Shown: piece after piece, positions 22,001 through 34,000 of the stretch
How positions within the stretch are numbered: the stretch's first letter is position 1
How the letters are laid out: each line of letters begins with the position of its first letter
DNA from: Girardinichthys multiradiatus
Taxonomy: Eukaryota > Chordata > Actinopteri > Cyprinodontiformes > Goodeidae
DNA: 64,000 bases
Direction: 5' to 3'
NCBI RefSeq assembly: GCF_021462225.1
Contig: NC_061800.1
Span: 5,900,501-5,964,500 of the forward strand
Program-made: the position numbers and the translations under genes
The notes under the pieces: model-generated
What the model saw: the letters and a program-made list of their open reading frames with translations, nothing else
Databases searched by the model: none
What the model was told of the DNA's origin: nothing

Positions 22001-25000
22001 TAAATTTAGATTAACTTGACCAATTTTGCCATGCAAGAGTGATCTAACATCTAACAAAAATTATGCCAGAAGCTACAAAGGCTGCAAAAAGTTGTGTTTT
22101 GTCTAAGTACATGTTTATGTGTAGATTTCAGTTTGTATCTATATTTCTAACCTTCTGTAGATTTGAGAAACTGAATAAGTTCTTGTTTTTGAAGTCATTG
22201 TAGTTGTTTAATAGTTAAAATCAAAAACTCCAAATTAAAATCCTATTCATGCTGATGATGCATTTCTTCTGGTTGAAAACAGTTTCAGGTTACACTTTTA
22301 GATCAATTGGTAAAGTATGATGAGTGTTTTTTTGAGACTTACCCCCAGGACCCATATGACTATATTGATCACAGTATGATGATAAACTGGGTGGGTGGCT
22401 GAGTCAATGCTTTAAGCGAATGGGTTCAAGTATCTTTGTGACTTGTACATGAGTGATGGTGGATTGGGGTGGGAGATGGATAGATGGATCTGGGCCTCGT
22501 CTACTGTAATGTGGGTGTTGCTCTGGTCTGCCATGGTGACGAAAGAGTGGAGATGGATGGAGGGATGGAGGAGGGATGGAGGGAGGGATGGGATGGGATT
22601 ATGAAGTGCAGTCCGGATGTGAAAAATACAGAGATTTCCTCCACCCAAATGAATCTTTTCAGAATAACATCCAATGCAGGTGTTGATAATGCTAAATTGT
22701 TCTTATTGACATGGTTTAAGGTGACTGGGGAAAGTCTGATAGACTTTGGAGCACAGCAATGAGCCAGGATTGCTCCATAGCTCAGAAAGACTGAGCTGTT
22801 GCTGAATGCCTCTTTTTTACTCCATCCTGATGCCCCACTGGTCATTTTAATTTGTTGTTGAGGGATCCTCCCACAGCTACTCAGCTTGTTAATTTTACAA
22901 TTTATTTTAGATTTCATATGAGTCTCTCTACTTTGAGTTTACTGCTGTCATCATTCTCTAATAGGCTCGTATGTTTTAAATGTTAAAGAATAGTCAGTGA
23001 AGGCAAACTAATTTCCTCTTTTATTGTTTCAAATCTTTCTTAATAAAACAAATTACAGACTAAAGCATTGGTGGAAATTAAGAAAATGTTTCCTGCTTGT
23101 TTATAGATGTTGCTTTGCATAAATCAAAAAGACAATGGAAAAACCGTGTCGACAGAAAACTGAACTTTAGAAACAGAATCCTAATGCATTTAAACATATA
23201 AAGCTGAAGTTTAAAAATGCATCAGTGGGTTGTTTACATCAAAAGTGAATCAAGACATATTTTAAGAGCTCAAGCCCAGGATTCTCATTTCACTGTTGAT
23301 AGATCATGGAGAAACACACAGTTTAAACAGGTAAATACTGTATGTATTTTTGTCCTTTTTAAAGATCTGACTGAATATTTTGTCCCATCTAAAACATCAA
23401 CAACTTTTTTTACACGTTAAAAGTTATAAGCAAACCTTCCAGACAAACTGTTTCTATTCAGCCTTTTCCTGATGATCATGCCATGAACGTTAGCATGCTA
23501 AATGACTCCTGTAAAGTCTAACATAGATCTTTTTTTTTTTTAGCAATTTCTCTGCCAATTGCACTGTTTGACCTTGGGATAAATTTGCAGGGATGTCCAT
23601 CCAGGAAAGATCGGTGGCTGAATTAACTTTTTTTCACTTGTAATATTTCTCTCCATAAAAAGGTTAGATTTCACTTTGTCTTTAAATGACCTTTTAACCC
23701 TTCCAGGTTGACAGACAGCTAAAATTACCTCTTTAAGATCATTGCAGATGTCTGTAAAGCCGACCTATGTTCTGCAGAGCAACAACGGCCAAAATCTCTG
23801 CTTTATGGATGTGTTGACACCTGCTGATGATAAGGTGCATTTTGCTTGCAGAACCTTACCACTACCTTTAAAAGTTATTGAGGAATATAGGGTGGATGGA
23901 GTTTTACCATTGTAATAACAGCCTTTAAGTCTTTCCCATGTTCCTGCTTACAAATGAAATAATTTACAGTTTTTTAATAATGGTAATGCTGCTTTACTGA
24001 AATGTCCAATCAAGAATTGTGTGAAAAAAAGAGTCTGAATAAAGATGAATTTATTTAATGTTTGTTTGAACTGAATCTTTACTATTAGAAATATTGGTTT
24101 AACTAATGACCAAAATAAAACATTTTCTGTCTTTTTTAAGGTTTAGTTTCTTTTTTCATGTACCAGTCAATTGGCCAAAGATCAGAATCAGGCAATTTTT
24201 CTCCTGGTCAGCTCTCATTGTTGTTCAACATGTCAAATACTGGAAACCTGATCTCCCCTACCTCACCCCTATTTCTTTACATGCATTAACACGAGGAATC
24301 AAGAACTTTAAGGCACGTCCTTCAGGTGAACAAAAATAAGACAAAGATTAAGGGCATTTGATGCATAATAGGAATAATCTTACAAATCCTTTGTTTTCTA
24401 TTGGATTCCTTACCACTACGTCTATCAAAGATCCTCCAGCACACGTCTTTCTCTTGTATGTATTATAGTTCTTAGAATAAAACATTAGAATGAGTCAAAA
24501 TGGAAAAACCTCAAAGGAAACTGGAAATCTGTGTCAGCCTGATTGGTTCATCTCTATAAATCATGCTGTTGTAGAAAGTGCTCCCTCACACAAACAGGAT
24601 TAGGATACATTTTGGAATAAAATGTGAAGATGAACAAGAACTGGTGCTAACCTCCACTTTCTCTTCCAGGAGCTTCACACTAATATCCCTCAGTGCTTCA
24701 TCACATCTTCTCTTTCAACGTCTGCATGATGAGATGTGAATCATTTTGATCACTCTATGCACCAGAAAAGCCAACGCCCCTCTGCTTCCCCATTTCCCAA
24801 ATCTACTCTCCTACTCCTATCATCTCTTCTCTTAATCAACTTTCACTCTTTCCCCTCCATCCCTGCCGGCTCAGCATTCTCTCGGTCTTGTCTCCTTCCT
24901 TCTCTGTGGCAGCCAGTTTTATTTTTAGCTCTCTGATTCTATTCTTAGCTCCCAGCTCTGTGGGAAACCAAGGAGCGCTCTGAGATGCAGGGGGTGGGGG

Positions 25001-28000
25001 GGGGGGGGGGGGGTGATAAGTGTACAGTTCCCTCATGAAGGTGTGTGGTGGTTTCTCAGGAGCCAAACTGCTTGTGTGGGAATAAATGTAAACTCCTGCA
25101 AGGGGAAAAACGTGATATTTTTCTAGTTTCTGTGCAGCAGTTGGACCATCTGTGTCTGTCTGTGTGCGGGCCAGATTTTGATCTCGTTGCTATTTTTCTT
25201 GTATAGAGATTAACAAGCACAGAGGACAGAACTTGAAGTCATATTATATCAGTAGATGAATGGTTGGTAATTTTCTCACTCAGGACTCAGTGATTTCCCA
25301 TTTAGGTGATGTGGTTTAGAGTCTTTTACTAACTGTTTTTCCCATGCTTTACAAACCCTGGTTCCTCAATTATATTTGTAGATCAATCAAGCATGCACCT
25401 GTCTGCATGGCTGACATGTCTATAGGCTTCTCTTCAGGATTCCCTTAGCTGGTCAATTTTTTTGCAGACATAGGACAGACATCTGCAGCCTCAGTCCTGA
25501 TAGATAGGCAGCAGATTGCAGATCTATCAAGATAAGGTTCACAAACAATTGTGCTCACACTCTGCTACATGTGGGCTGCCCTGGAGAGACAAACGATTCC
25601 ACTGCAGTGGAGAAGGAGAGAATGAGAAAAGAAAACAAGATAGCAAGTTCTACCTCTTCCTCCTCTTCTTCTTTTTTCTCCTCCTTGACTGGCTGTTCTA
25701 TTTTTAGCAAGCAGGATCCAATCTTAGCAGCAGCTGAGGAGGGAGAGCCAGTTAGGGAGAACCAGTGCGTCCCCCCTCCTCTATTTTTAGCAGCAGGAGA
25801 GCTTCAAACGGCAGCAATCTATTCTGGTCTCTGTGTCTTTCTCCCTGTGCTGCAGCAACAGAGGGTTCAGTCGGTGTGTTTGATGGCAGGACTTCAAATG
25901 GAGGCACGTAAAAGCTACAGGAGTGTCAGACTGCGATATATTACAGCTTTTATCCACGAGTCCCTTTGGGTCAGCAGTTACCTCCACGTTGTGATGAATA
26001 TTTATTAAATCCTGTTGTTGTCTTTTCTCTGTTGACAGCAGCGTTACAATTTTTTATTCCTCTGACTCATCTGAGCTGCTTCCAACATCCTCTGTTTTCC
26101 ATCATTAGTTATAGTTGACCTATGTTTCTTTTGTATGATCCTAAAAGACTACAATTTCTATTCAAAAGCAAGCCCAATAAACCTGTCCATATTTTGTCAC
26201 ATTACAACCATCAATGTGTTGTTTGGAATTTTATGTTGGACCAACACAAAATAGTGAATAGTTGTGAAATTAAATAAAAGTGTATTGTTTTTAATAAATC
26301 TAAACTATTGTAGCTCTGGCTGTATGTTTAGGATCATTGTCTGCTAGAAGGTGAACCTCCATCCCAATCTCAGGTCTTCTGCATCCTCTAAACGGCTGTT
26401 TTTTTCAGGATTGCCCTATATTTAGCTCTTTCCATCTTTCCAACTACTCCGACCAGCTTCCCTGTCCCTGTAAAAGAAAAGCATTCCCACAGCATGATGC
26501 TGCAAAAACCATGTTTACTGTGGGAATGGTGTGTTAGTTATGTGCAGTGTTAGTTTTCTCCCATTCATAGCATTTTGCATGAAGGTCAAAGAGTTGAATT
26601 TTGGTCTCACCTGACCAGAGCAACTTCTTCCACATGTTTGCTGTGTCTCTTACATGTTTTGTATATAGGGGAGATGTTCAAAGCTTGGGATACAGGACTG
26701 AGTACAAACGTACTACAAACCTTTCCAATTTTTATTTGTAAAAACCTTTTAAACTATGTATCATTTTCCTTCCACATAAAATCTAAAGAAAATATATTGA
26801 AGTATGTGACAAAATGTAAAATTTTGGTATGAACGCAAGGCGTAGTGTAAGAAGAACCCCTTGTTAGTGGTGTCCAAACTTCTTCAAAAAGTCAAAAGTA
26901 CTAGCGGGCCAGAAAATATATACCTTTTTAAACTAAAATCACTATAAATTATATTGTGAATATTTTTTAGCTGCTTAGCATGGACTATTTTAAATAAACA
27001 AATAGTCAGATTTTTGTATTAAAAAAAAGGATGTGTAAATCATTCTAGATCCAAAACTTAAAAAGGGCTTTGACATTTGCCTTTTTAAAAGAAAGGATTC
27101 AATTTGAACATTCTTTTGGGCCCAATTAAAAATAAAAAAGTTTATTCTCAGCATAAGAACATGATTTTGGTCACCATTTCTTCCAAGTTATATAAAAGCA
27201 GATGTGAAGGCACAAAAATAGAGATTTGAGTAAAATTTACTGAATAGGTCTATCTACTATGATATTAAAGTGAATGGAAAAAACATTGGTTATTAAAAAG
27301 AAAAATACTTTTTTACCTAGCATTTTCAATTGCAAGAAAACTTTGAATCATCAGTAATAATTAAAATTAATAAAAATAACAAAAATCAAAGTCTCTGTAA
27401 TAAGCACCTGTGATTAAAATCTGCAGTTGGGAGCTGCACAAAATCAGACCAGGGACCCCAAATGGCCCCCGGGCCACACTTTGGACACCCTTGCCTTAAG
27501 TCTTTTTGGTCCAAACATTGACGTTATTTTAAAGAATTTATATGTATCTCCAGAGGGCAATTTTTATAACTGCTGCTTTATCTTTGCTGATGGATGTGAT
27601 TCCTTAAAGCTTCAGGTGTTCAATGTTGTTTTTTAACAAGGTTACCGTATTTTCCGCACTATAAGGCGCACTTAAAAACCTTTAATTTTTTCAAAAAATG
27701 ACAGTGCGCCTTGTAATCCGGAGCGCCTTATATATGGATCAATTGGTTAATTGGTTGATCCATACTGGTTGTACACGGCGCTCTGTCAAAATGTTTCAGT
27801 ACGACTGGTAAACTACAAAGCCGCACCGCTTGCAGCATTACGGCTACCGTAGTCAGGGGCGTCGCCGAAGTAATAGCGGTAAACACCTGTACTGTGCTTA
27901 CTCCTAGTCCAACACCACTTGTGTGTGTATAACGTTTGAATGTACTGTTGCAGGAATTGCCTGAACTATATGTGATTAGAAGCTCAGTGTGTGGGGTGTA

Positions 28001-31000
28001 TGTTTCGTGTGTGTGTATGGAAGATGTTGACATTACTCCTCCGGACAGAGGTGGCGCTGTGTGCTGCCGTAGCTGAGAATCAAGAGTGAAGGAGTGACGT
28101 CGGTATTATTGTGTGTGTGGGGTGGGTAGAGACGGCGACCGGAGCAGCAGTGTATGAGTCTGTAAGCCCTGTGTTTTTACGTGCTGCAAAGTCATTAAAA
28201 AGAACCCTGAATCTCGTCAACAACTCAGTGTTTTGATGCTGTTTCTTCATGCTCAACTCAGCAACGTATGAGTGAGGGAGTTAACCCCGAGGAAACTAGT
28301 AACTTCGGTCCTGGAGTCTCCCCTGTGTCATCAGACTACGGTCAGGGGACAGAAACAGGAAAGGTTAACAGTACTAACGTTTGATTTAGTGCATCAAACT
28401 GTTTCTTTTACGTGTTTACTGAATCAGGGAAAAGTTCCCTTTCACGTTTTAACTAACGTTTGATTTCAACTTCATCTTCATAGACTCCAATGCATTCCTA
28501 ACGTGAGGTTGGCTCTATTCAATAGAATTCTATGTAGAGGAGACCTTACCATGAGAGTGAATGGAGTTATCAGAACGCTGGTTTGTAGTGTATTAATAAA
28601 GTTTGACTGACTGACTTATCTGTTTTGTTGACATTCTCTTTAGCACAGCTCCATCTAGTGGATGCATAACGCAACCCCAGTCAAACGTTTGACTGCAGTA
28701 GCTTCTATTCTATGCGCCTTATAATCCGGTGCGCCCTATATATGAAAACAGTTCTAAAATAGGCCATTCATTGAAGGTGCGTCTTATAGTGCGGAAAATA
28801 CGGTATGTGTTCTGTTTACAATGCAGATGCTGTGGCCACTCTAAACCAATATCTCCTCTCCAAAGAATGTTGCATGCAACTGATCTTCAATGCCAGATTA
28901 CATTTCAATCCACACAGCGTTCATAATCTGGTACATAGATGATAATTACTCTAAAAACATTCATAATTCATTTAAATCAGACTTCTGATTTTAAACTCTG
29001 CTCAGACGCTTTCAGCAATCCCATGAACTGCTGGTAAATGAGATTTATGGCAACAAGGGAACAGAGTCAGGTTAGTTCGGATTCATTTGGACTGAACATT
29101 CTATTTCACATACAATAAAAGTGCTCAAAATGAAACATCTCAAAAAAAGAAAAACAGGTGGAAACAAATATTATTTTCTTCCTGAGTTCAGCAATATCTG
29201 TGGTGCAATGTGCTGTAAGTGGATGGTAGGTACTTACATCTGCCCCATGGCCCTCTCGCAGATTGTACGTGAGGTCATGCTGTATCTCGCTGATGAACTT
29301 CTGCGCATACTCTGGGTAGAGCCGGAGGACCTCGCGGAGGCCCTTCAGGCTGATGTACTGCAGGTCACAGTAGGTTAGAGCTTTAACGTTGGCATTGGTC
29401 TTGATCACCTGCTCCTTTGTCAGAGAGTCTGAACCAATCAGATCTCCTTTTCCTGATGGAATGAATCCAGAAAAAGGTGGATGTAAAACAAGTGTTTCAC
29501 TTTGACTGATTGTTTGGGGCAAAAGGTGTTTCTGTATTATTATTATTATTTATTTAATTATCATTTTATTTCATTTGGGCTTTATTTCATTGTGTAGAAA
29601 CTTTGTTAGAAAATGATATGTTGAGTGATAAACATTGATTAAGGTCAAGTATGTATTAGATTATAAAATTATCATATGGTCCCTATGCAAGTTTACTAAT
29701 TTGTAATAATAGCACAATAAAAAAGAAACACTTTGTGTAATGATATTCTGTTAATCTCCCATTGAATAAAGCATTTTTCTCACTAGTTAATTTTAAACAT
29801 AGTTCACAGAATATATTTAAAATAAATACTTGCAAAAATATATAATATATTAACCCTTTTTTTACAAGGGAGTCTGATAACAAAATGATAACAGCTCAAG
29901 AAAGGAATAACAGTACAACAAATGCATAAAACATGTAGCACCTTATAAAAGAGCAAATGTCACAAAACTATTAGCAGACTTACACAAGTTTAATGACATG
30001 TTAAACAGTATAACCAAATCAATCAAAACAGTGGCATTTAGATGTTAAAATGTTTAATACTGGATCTGTTTAAACTCACTCAGTGAAACAAATTCCTTCA
30101 AATGTAGCTGATTTTGGAGCTGCCTCCATGCATGAGGAGAAAAGTATTTGAATTCTTTTTGTTCCAAAAAATTCAAGTCCTTGACATGATCAGTAGTTTT
30201 CTCTAACTGTATGCATAACGCTTCATTCAAGTAAGGCCCAAGTGTGACAGCGCAGAATGGTGTTGTTGCTTGGAGAAACTGTTGTAAAAGCAGATCTTTC
30301 ATTGCATTTAGGCTTCATCTTCAGAATGACATGCAAACTCAGGTTTGCACACATTTAACACTCACAACTACTTGAATTAATATTCCCCTGATAGCAATGG
30401 TTTTTATTTTATAGAAATATTTCTATTTGTGCAGCTGGTCCTGTGGGGACTAAGGTTACCAAAGTTACCAACATGAAAGGCATGCAGAAGAAGAGAAAAT
30501 AGAGAACAATGAAAAAGAACAATGAAAAATAAAGTGGACACATCAATTCTTTTGTATATTGTGATTTTAGGAGTACTTTGAGGACACATATTTGATAAAT
30601 GACAGGTCTTTTTTTTTATTTTTATTTTTAATAAATGTATTTATGATTTTTCAAAAAAATAAAATAAAACAAATACAGGTCCAGATGAGTGCGACAGTCA
30701 TTTTAGCCCATTATTTTGTATATATCTATTAAAAGGACCCCACACATCAAGGAACTTATGATGGTTGTCTGACAAAGAGTATCAAATTTCTTCAAGATAG
30801 ATACAGGACACCATATCATTAAGCCATTTCTTAAAACAAGGAGGGGTAGAGGATTTCCATTCCCGCTTAGGCTTAGGGCAGGAGCAAAACAGATGACCCA
30901 AAGTCCCGTCATCTGATTTACATTTATCAGATGTTGATGAGACACAGGGAAATAGCTTATTGAGTTTGGTTTTAGAAAAGTGCAGATGATGGATAACCTT

Positions 31001-34000
31001 GAATTGAATAAGTTGCAATCTAGAATTAATGGAACAGGGTTTGATTCTTGACACACTCAGATCCCACAACTCATCTGAAATCTCACCTAGTGTATCAGAG
31101 GCCCAGGCCTCTTTTATATGATTAGTAGATGGGGTTGAACTGAAAAGATTAACAAACTGAGAAATTAGCTTTTTAGAGGTAAAGGGCTTTTTTATAAGCT
31201 CATAGAAACTATGCTGCACCGGTATGGTTTCAAAGTGGGGGAATGCTGTCTGACACAATTACGAGCTTGCAAGTACCTGAAAAAGTGGCTAGAAGGAAGA
31301 TCAAATTTTGATTGGAATTGCGTGAAGGAAGCAAAGTTATTACTGATGTATAAATTCTTAACAACAGCTATGCCGTTATTTAACCAGTGCTTAAAAACGA
31401 CATCCATATTGCCTGGCTTAAATGCTGTGTTCTGAAAAATAGTAGCATAGATGGAAAAACCAGGGAGATTCAGGGCAGTCTTTATCTGCTTTAGAATCCT
31501 GAATGAATTTTTTTGTATAAAATTATCCTTCAGCAACTGCAAAGGCAAGGAAAAATTGGAAAACAGTACAGCAGCAAGAGAGGAAGTAGTAAGTGCTAAG
31601 GACGCAAGGTTTTCATTCAGCGGCCAGTTGGGCAATAGCGAGTCAACCTCTTCACCCCTCGGATAGACATGACTCCAAAAAACCCAGGTTCTGGCATTAC
31701 AAGCCCAGTAATAATAACGTAGAACAGGAAGGCCTAGACCACCCTCAGCAGTAGGTTTCTGTAGGTGAGACTTTGAGATTCGAGGGTGTTTACCGGCCCA
31801 GACAAAAGGAATCATAATGGAATCTATCATCTTAAAAAAAGGAAGCAGTTAGATAAATGGGTATATTTTGAAAGAGATAAGTCAATTTTGGAAGGACCAC
31901 CATCTTGACAACATTAACACAACCAATCAAGGAAAGAGAGAGGAGCTTCTACCCGTCGACCATAGATTTAAGTTTATTGATTAAATCCAGAAAGTTATGT
32001 GTGAAAAGGAGTTTAGGGTCCCTTGTGATATTTATCTCCCTATACTCAAAATAACTAGTGGAAACTTTGAATGGCAGGTTACTAAGAAAAGGAGTGTCCA
32101 GACCATCTGAAAGAGGCATAAATAGACTTTTGTCCCAATTTATAGTAAAACCAGAAAACTTGCCAAATGTTTTTATAAGAGTAAGAAGAGAAAGAGAGAT
32201 TGTGACATCTGAAAGAGTCAAGATAACATCATCCACGTAAAGGCCAATGGGACTATCTGTAACATAGTCCAAAATGCCAGTGATCAGCGGATGGGTCCTA
32301 ATGGAAATAGCAAGGGGTTTCATGGCCAGTGCAAATAGTAACGGTGAGAGACAGCACCCTTGTCTGGTACCGTGATGTAATGAAAAAGAAGCAGACCTGT
32401 CGTGATTAGTCAGAACTGAGGACTTGGGGTGGGCGTAGAGCATTTTTAGTAACGTCATAAATGTATCACCAAATCCAAATTTTTGGAGAACCAAAAACAA
32501 ATAGTCCCACTCAATTTGATCGAAAGCCTGCTGAGCATCTAATAAGATAACTGCAGAGGCAGGAAGGTTGGTCCGGTACATAACACGTAGGAGTCGACAA
32601 GTGTTTGAAAAAGAATACCTGTTAGGGTTGAAGCCAGTCTGGTCAGGATGGACCAGGCGAGCTATGTGTTTATTTAAACGAGTAGCTAATACTTTGGCTA
32701 TTATTTTTTTGGTCGCTGTTTAGTAAGCTTAAAGGACGGTATGAGGCAACATTAGAGCAATCCCTGCCTTTCTTCAGGAGAAGACAGATATTAGCATCAT
32801 ACAAACTCTGACGAAATACTCCCTTCCTCACTGAAGAGTTCACCATACGCAGAAGAAGAGGGGCAACCAGATCCAAATGACTTTTATAGAATTCTATTCC
32901 AAACCCATCCGGACCACAAGCTTTACCAGAGGATAATGAGCGTATAGCAGATTTAATTTCTTCAATTGTAAAATTAGAGTCCAAGTCTACCCTGGCAGTT
33001 CCATCCAGAACAGGTACATTTAAATTGTTTAGGAAGTCTTCAGTATCAGAACTGGTAGCACTAGTCTTGGAAGTGTATAAATTGCTGTAATAATTGAAGA
33101 AGGCGTCATTTATGAGTTTAGGGTCAGTTAACATTAGGCCAGGGAAGACATTTTATGAATAGCTCTATCTGCCAGTGTGCCTTTTATTTGTTTGGAGAGT
33201 AATCTATCAGGCTTGTCCCCTAGTTCAAAATGTTTTTGTTTAAGTTTGCAAATGTAATTACCAACTTGTTCCCCAAGCATGTGACTGTATTCAGATTTTA
33301 TCTTCAGGATAGCACTGAGTATATTTTCATCATTTGAATTCTGATAGCCGTCCTCCAAAACAGTCAATTTAGCCTGAATATCTGCAAGACACTGTGATCT
33401 GGCCTTTTTGATTGAAGACTGATAAGAAATAATGTTTCCCCTTAATACTACTTTAAATGACTCCCACAAAACTGAGTCAGATACTTCTTCGTTGTCATTA
33501 AAAAGTAGAAAATCTGAGATTTTGACTGAAACATAGTCCTGAAATGATTGATCAGAATAGATGCGGGGGATAAATTTCCAATTAATCGACGGAGCGTAAA
33601 GACTGAAGTGGATCTGTAGTAAAAGAGGAGCATTATCTGAAATTAAGATGCTGTGATACATTGAGCTGACTGTATGTGAAATTAATTTAGAATCAATTAA
33701 AAAGTGGTCAATTCTGGTAAAACTACCATGGGAGGGGGAGAAAAAAAGAGTATTTACGATCAGAGGGATGCTGAAGCCTCCAGATATCAACTAAATTTAA
33801 TGACTTCATGAGATTATTTAGAACCGACATTGATTTCAAAGAAGAAGCAACTTTATTGGAGGACCTATCCAGCAATGGATTGAGATAACAATTGAAGTCG
33901 CCTCCTATAATCATGTCCCTATTATTGCATTGTGCAACAATGTCAAATATCTTGCGGAAAAAATCGGGGCAGTCACAATTCGGGGCATAAATATTTAAAA

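Noticed and set aside
24410..24470. Candidate 39-bp kcnh8 exon on the - strand with AG before and GTAAGG after
   Set aside because: Its peptide does not resemble the KCNH8 segment and the acceptor has no pyrimidine tract.
30054..30302. 82-residue frame on the - strand as an additional kcnh8 exon
   Set aside because: No similarity to the channel and no matching splice sites or phase; the neighbouring CNBHD exons join without it.
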